A stretch of DNA of 34,867 nucleotides from Candidatus Omnitrophota bacterium (GTDB lineage: Bacteria > Omnitrophota > Gorgyraeia > Gygaellales > Profunditerraquicolaceae): NCBI GenBank assembly GCA_026387555.1, contig JAPLLM010000003.1, forward strand, positions 1,935 through 36,801, written 5' to 3'. Positions 33,001-34,867 of this stretch are shown here, piece after piece. Below the pieces are notes generated by a model that saw only the letters and a list, made by a program, of their open reading frames with translations, was not told the DNA's origin and ran no database searches. How positions within the stretch are numbered: position 1 is the first letter of the stretch; every line of letters starts with the position of its first letter. Both the position numbers and the translations under genes were made by a program.

Positions 33001-34867
33001 CATTAAAAATATGGCGTGGACGAAGATATTAATACCTAATAGATAAGCCGCCGCGCCGCTTGTAACCAGCCCGAAATACTGCAAGATGTGCGTAACCGCA
33101 GCCACCAAGGTGGTGCCGATAAATATCCTGTAAATGGCGTTCGGGCCACGGTATAAAGCTGTGGCTCCTTCAGGAAGATGGAAACACGGCAACCAGGTCA
33201 TGGTAGTTATCAGAATAAGGTATATTCCGGCTAAAAGCACTGCCGGGATACTGCCTAAGCCAAGAGCACTTACCTGAGCGATAAACCAAGGCAAAGTGGT
33301 AACCACAAGATACCCTGCGAAACCTAGGTACAGTGGTATAATTCCCATCTGATGCAGAATTTTGCCGAACGGTGCGCTATCCGCACCCTTAAATATAAAT
33401 CTTTGGACTAAATGAATAGTTAAGTAAATGCCAACGCCAATTCCAACAGCAATTGGCATACTGAGAATACCCTTAATTACAGCAATAGCTAATCCTGCGC
33501 CTGCAATTAAAGGCATGGCATCCAGAGTAAATCCGTTCCAGAAAGAATTGGTCCTCTGGCTTATCTTGGGGCAAAGCAGGAATAAAGCTACTCTTAACGC
33601 ATACAAACCAACAAATAATCCTAAGCCTCCGGTAAAACCGTTTATCATATAATAAGCTGTTGCCAACAAATATACGCTAAGTGAAAGCGGAATAAGCTGC
33701 GGCAGCCAATAAGTGAAGTTAATCCTTCCTCCCTGCGGCTTGCCTTCTGTAACTGCTTTCAAGAAAATGATGAAGCTGTTAATATTAATCCTGCGGGTAT
33801 TAGCGTCTGCAACATTAGTTACTGTTCCTTCCAAAGCCAACTGGAAGTAAGGATGTACTGCCTCGTGCGGGAAGAAACTAACCAAATTGCCGCGCTTGCC
33901 AAACCATAATCCATTTTTAAAGAGCCACTGTAAAGCCGCTTCTGCTTCGGGGTTAAGATTAGCGAAATCTGGGACACCTCTGTTTCCTAGATTCTCCCTC
34001 GTCACGTTAAGCGGAGGACCAGCAATGAGAAGTTGCTTGACTTGGGCATAAGTTACTGCGGGATTAATAACCAAAGCAATCCTTGCCGTGACATAAAGGG
34101 AATCAATGATATTCTGTAAATCTGAAAGGAATGTCCTTACATCTCCATCTGTCCAGCCATCGCGCACTACCCTCTCCTGTAGCCAGAAGAATAAAGAATT
34201 CACCGGCTTCTGGTCTGTATTCAGGGAGCTATTCATCACCCCGGTGATTACGGGATTATTGAGCTGCCTGTTGGCTGCTTGTTCGCTAGGTCGAACGACA
34301 AAACCCTTATTAAATACTCTATACATCAAGAAGCTGGCGATACGTAGTGCCACTTCGACAACAGCCACCGAAACTAACAGTTTCACGACAAAAGTTTCGG
34401 GCAACACGTATCCAAACAACTTAGCAATAAAATGTACGGGCACATATATCGGGAATCCTCCGTTTACAAACGGCATGCCGAATAGAACATAGGCTATAGC
34501 GCCTAAGAAAGTTATTCTTACTATCCAAATTATGGTATCATTGACCAAATAATTTGTGCGGCTTGTGTTTTCCTGTGCCTGTTGGACAACATTGGCATTT
34601 GCAGGCTGTACGGGGTTAAGTTGAACTTGAGGTTGTCCTTGCTGCTGAGCGTTTGCAACCCGCTGTCTACGAGTAGCAAATATTAACCTTACTGCTAGAA
34701 TTGCTTTCGCAATTAAAGCTATCCCTAAAGCCAACAGCGCTATGCCGGCAAGAATCTTTCCGGTGCTAATAAGATTAACTTGCGCTTTATGTGTAGTGAA
34801 CTGTTTTTGCGGATTAGCCAGATCCGCGCTATTCGTCTTAGCCTTAATAATAGAAACCTGATCCTTA
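30052..34867 (-). CDS. ORF-1: membrane glycosyltransferase segment of a giant protein (N-terminus outside window)
   Basis: The frame is open from the right edge to a TAG at 30052-30054, about 1604 residues. The first in-frame start-type codon is a TTG at 34734, but the 44 codons upstream of it to the edge are open and match the interdomain linker seen elsewhere (KAKTNSADLANP, then a T-G-K hydrophobic stretch), so the true start very probably lies outside. The chain has a long array of membrane helices (about 32.6-34.7 kb), a soluble GT-A-like domain with DAD, SED and KW motifs (about 31.0-32.1 kb) and a second set of helices (about 30.1-30.9 kb). This order is that of processive membrane GT2 enzymes such as cellulose synthase, though the sequence is far from any family I can name. 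The last codons overlap ORF-2 by 20 bp in another frame. It may be the N-terminal part of one polyprotein with ORF-2, or a separate gene. Polymer and substrate are unknown. Confidence 0.85.
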   Translation of the reverse strand, partial: KDQVSIIKAKTNSADLANPQKQFTTHKAQVNLISTGKILAGIALLALGIALIAKAILAVRLIFATRRQRVANAQQQGQPQVQLNPVQPANANVVQQAQENTSRTNYLVNDTIIWIVRITFLGAIAYVLFGMPFVNGGFPIYVPVHFIAKLFGYVLPETFVVKLLVSVAVVEVALRIASFLMYRVFNKGFVVRPSEQAANRQLNNPVITGVMNSSLNTDQKPVNSLFFWLQERVVRDGWTDGDVRTFLSDLQNIIDSLYVTARIALVINPAVTYAQVKQLLIAGPPLNVTRENLGNRGVPDFANLNPEAEAALQWLFKNGLWFGKRGNLVSFFPHEAVHPYFQLALEGTVTNVADANTRRININSFIIFLKAVTEGKPQGGRINFTYWLPQLIPLSLSVYLLATAYYMINGFTGGLGLFVGLYALRVALFLLCPKISQRTNSFWNGFTLDAMPLIAGAGLAIAVIKGILSMPIAVGIGVGIYLTIHLVQRFIFKGADSAPFGKILHQMGIIPLYLGFAGYLVVTTLPWFIAQVSALGLGSIPAVLLAGIYLILITTMTWLPCFHLPEGATALYRGPNAIYRIFIGTTLVAAVTHILQYFGLVTSGAAAYLLGINIFVHAIFLMGAIEKRSDWFQKAAHFILFGLVTYFGLVDQHVLLYVGKILGGWVSAITTHALIFGLAFGIVAGLVSALAELIGYSFIAPEIKARYAKPLWKHLVNAVIFGVLAAYLYSVAPQVALAAMSYYTVAEIGSLALFISQILLNNALLIRPQAVEGERRCRLLYFLCSVVEPDFYTFEELICPVLPSSILQGLMNIQDAQQREEGARHFIDIITRHNVYTNTNNTNYNNVPQPIRTALNLNHSIDSKSKSIIKHVDRLPAELLEAIRVAVVRTDAVLLNILNNTFPIHWLLSQQSILNHLFTKSISRNSFETEMGGLYGGSKGHLHLEDYPVIQQALGFRKNSPITRQGVQPNPVAGYRICEWANQHIQTVWGACRTMVEVHREFERLGRADEIYTLHIDNSNRQIPNRPGTVSLGELMVINLQGIQARAQAIPGITQADLNYIAERLHYYSEWGGYVDSVQAARKAGYRITTVRANPLVICRAGVTTPGGPNCNKGKIGAVTRGGRQFIPDDPEHPVISFFLDADTVVEDIESVPACLDEFNKNDKLLFLNTRNRITTLSYSPFTFLGGTAQDVWWNDVVPMEDEVVQQSGFYGHNKYFRLDKCYASGAFETDQPSEDTAMSNDMNDAFPEMLGRVAFYAETTEGFENSVGQFPTPLDKWTAGAAKLAGSRGFSGSDFVLPDSIRGANINYGQKIKVPGLVNNFDIPWYKKVRRNNQLMFYLSNGFLAIVCTLLLPFIQMFNCNPFGSMPFMPLMLVMYWVLSQSISSYLVANKIKQHGFFLGILWFIFRWLPMAIPFFAGIQIPILFHGNKKGIEGAAIWVTSLKGMGLNPVPFRDFLKSPELGPIFRPTIISGAIYLVVINLSAIFCGLDIISFSSYIFACSMALSMILAPWLYNALHGHSDSRFLIKVVTFIIGGGLGLFLPLSVAMLISGTTTSVVTLSFAVSIIFLSAVILAGYCILFSSLHTKVQRFLESAMRPFVYLCG
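30075..30880 (-). other. C-terminal membrane helices of the ORF-1 glycosyltransferase
   Basis: Seven or so hydrophobic helices follow the KW motif, such as MFYLSNGFLAIVCTLLLPFI, MPLMLVMYWVLSQSISSYL and FIIGGGLGLFLPLSVAMLI, ending in a short basic tail (SLHTKVQRFLESAMRPF). The arrangement matches the post-catalytic helices of membrane GT2 enzymes. The tail ends exactly at the frame change into ORF-2. Confidence 0.75.
31020..32100 (-). other. GT-A glycosyltransferase domain, GT2-like (ORF-1)
   Basis: The domain shows the classic set in order: a basic stretch NKGKIGA that fits the nucleotide-binding part, the DxD motif as FFLDADTVV (DAD at 31438-31446), an acidic catalytic motif SED followed by TAMSNDM (SED at 31159-31167) in the place of the TED motif, and PTPLDKWTAGAAKL (W at 31033-31035) in the place of QxxRW. 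Membrane helices follow directly, as in cellulose, hyaluronan or cyclic-glucan synthases. All probable catalytic acids are present, so I expect an active enzyme that transfers sugar from a nucleotide-sugar on the cytoplasmic side. Sugar and acceptor cannot be told from sequence. Confidence 0.75.
32560..34500 (-). other. Polytopic membrane region of ORF-1
   Basis: More than ten strongly hydrophobic segments, rich in Leu, Ile, Val, Ala and Gly, are separated by short loops, for example WIVRITFLGAIAYVLFGMPF, LLVSVAVVEVALRIASFLMY and HALIFGLAFGIVAGLVSALA. A soluble stretch of about 150 residues (about 33.7-34.2 kb) interrupts the array after the first helices. The array precedes the GT domain and would anchor it or form a channel for the growing polymer. 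I see no transporter signature. The helix count is by eye. Confidence 0.8.
34681..34846 (-). repeat. Interdomain linker copy 1 (right edge)
   Basis: KAKTNSADLANP is followed 13 residues later by ISTGKILAGIALLALGIAL. It shows both halves of the linker: a hydrophilic part with K-T-N and a hydrophobic helix with T-G and L-A-L-G. It lies before the ORF-1 membrane array and is the main reason to place the true start outside the window. Confidence 0.5.

Noticed and set aside
34732..34734. TTG as the true start of ORF-1
   Set aside because: The frame is open upstream to the window edge and the upstream codons match the linker repeat, so the TTG is probably an internal Leu.
1..34867. tRNA, rRNA, CRISPR, insertion sequence, promoter or terminator
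   Set aside because: I saw no direct-repeat array, no transposase motif and no non-coding gap in which a promoter or terminator would be expected.

Overview
Essentially the whole 34.9 kb window is coding DNA on the minus strand. I find no gene on the plus strand, no RNA gene, no CRISPR array, no insertion sequence and no intergenic gap. Reading in the direction of transcription (right to left), there are three very long open frames that follow each other with overlaps of about 20 bp: ORF-1 (34867 to 30052, open past the right edge), ORF-2 (30071 to 19401, 3556 codons) and ORF-3 (19419 to 1, 6473 codons, open past the left edge). I checked ORF-3 triplet by triplet and saw no stop. Together they encode about 11,600 residues, and neither end of the coding unit lies in the window. 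ORF-1 and ORF-3 share one frame. ORF-2 is shifted by one base, and the two shifts are of opposite sign. The ORF-2/ORF-3 break cuts through one recognisable domain. The simplest reading is one giant polyprotein gene carrying two compensating single-base indels (sequencing or assembly error, or real frameshifts); two or three overlapping genes is the alternative.

Such ORFs, with chains of unrelated enzyme domains joined by repeated linkers, fit the candidate phylum Omnitrophota, which is known for giant proteins. I infer this from architecture only; there is no rRNA or marker gene here.

Layout, N- to C-terminal. ORF-1 is a polytopic membrane glycosyltransferase (about 32-34.5 kb membrane array, GT-A domain at 31.0-32.1 kb, more membrane helices at 30.1-30.9 kb). 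ORF-2 starts with a coiled coil and membrane anchors, then a HIT/GalT-like nucleotidyltransferase, a zinc-ribbon SAM methyltransferase, a cupin-like block, a radical SAM enzyme, a P-loop kinase, two tandem GT2 domains (the second without its DxD), a kinase-like domain and the first half of a sugar nucleotidyltransferase. ORF-3 holds the second half of that domain, a second radical SAM-SPASM domain, a zincin-like domain, a HAD-like domain, a helical block, a tandem FPWG repeat, a sigma-70-like region, a second zincin, a pol-beta-type nucleotidyltransferase, an unknown block with a third HE motif, a UDP-sugar pyrophosphorylase, a further sugar nucleotidyltransferase with a beta-helix, an HD-GYP-like domain, unknown blocks, a second UDP-sugar pyrophosphorylase and a NadD-like nucleotidyltransferase.

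Many of these blocks are bounded by about a dozen diverged copies of one linker: a hydrophilic stretch of the type A-T-N-x-A-K-x-x-N-A-V-M-G-M followed by a hydrophobic helix of the type T-G-E-P-x-A-D...L-A-L-G-M-V. The domain set points to nucleotide-sugar synthesis, glycan polymerisation and modification at a membrane, probably cell-surface polysaccharide production gathered on one chain. That function is inference; the domain calls come from motifs read by eye.
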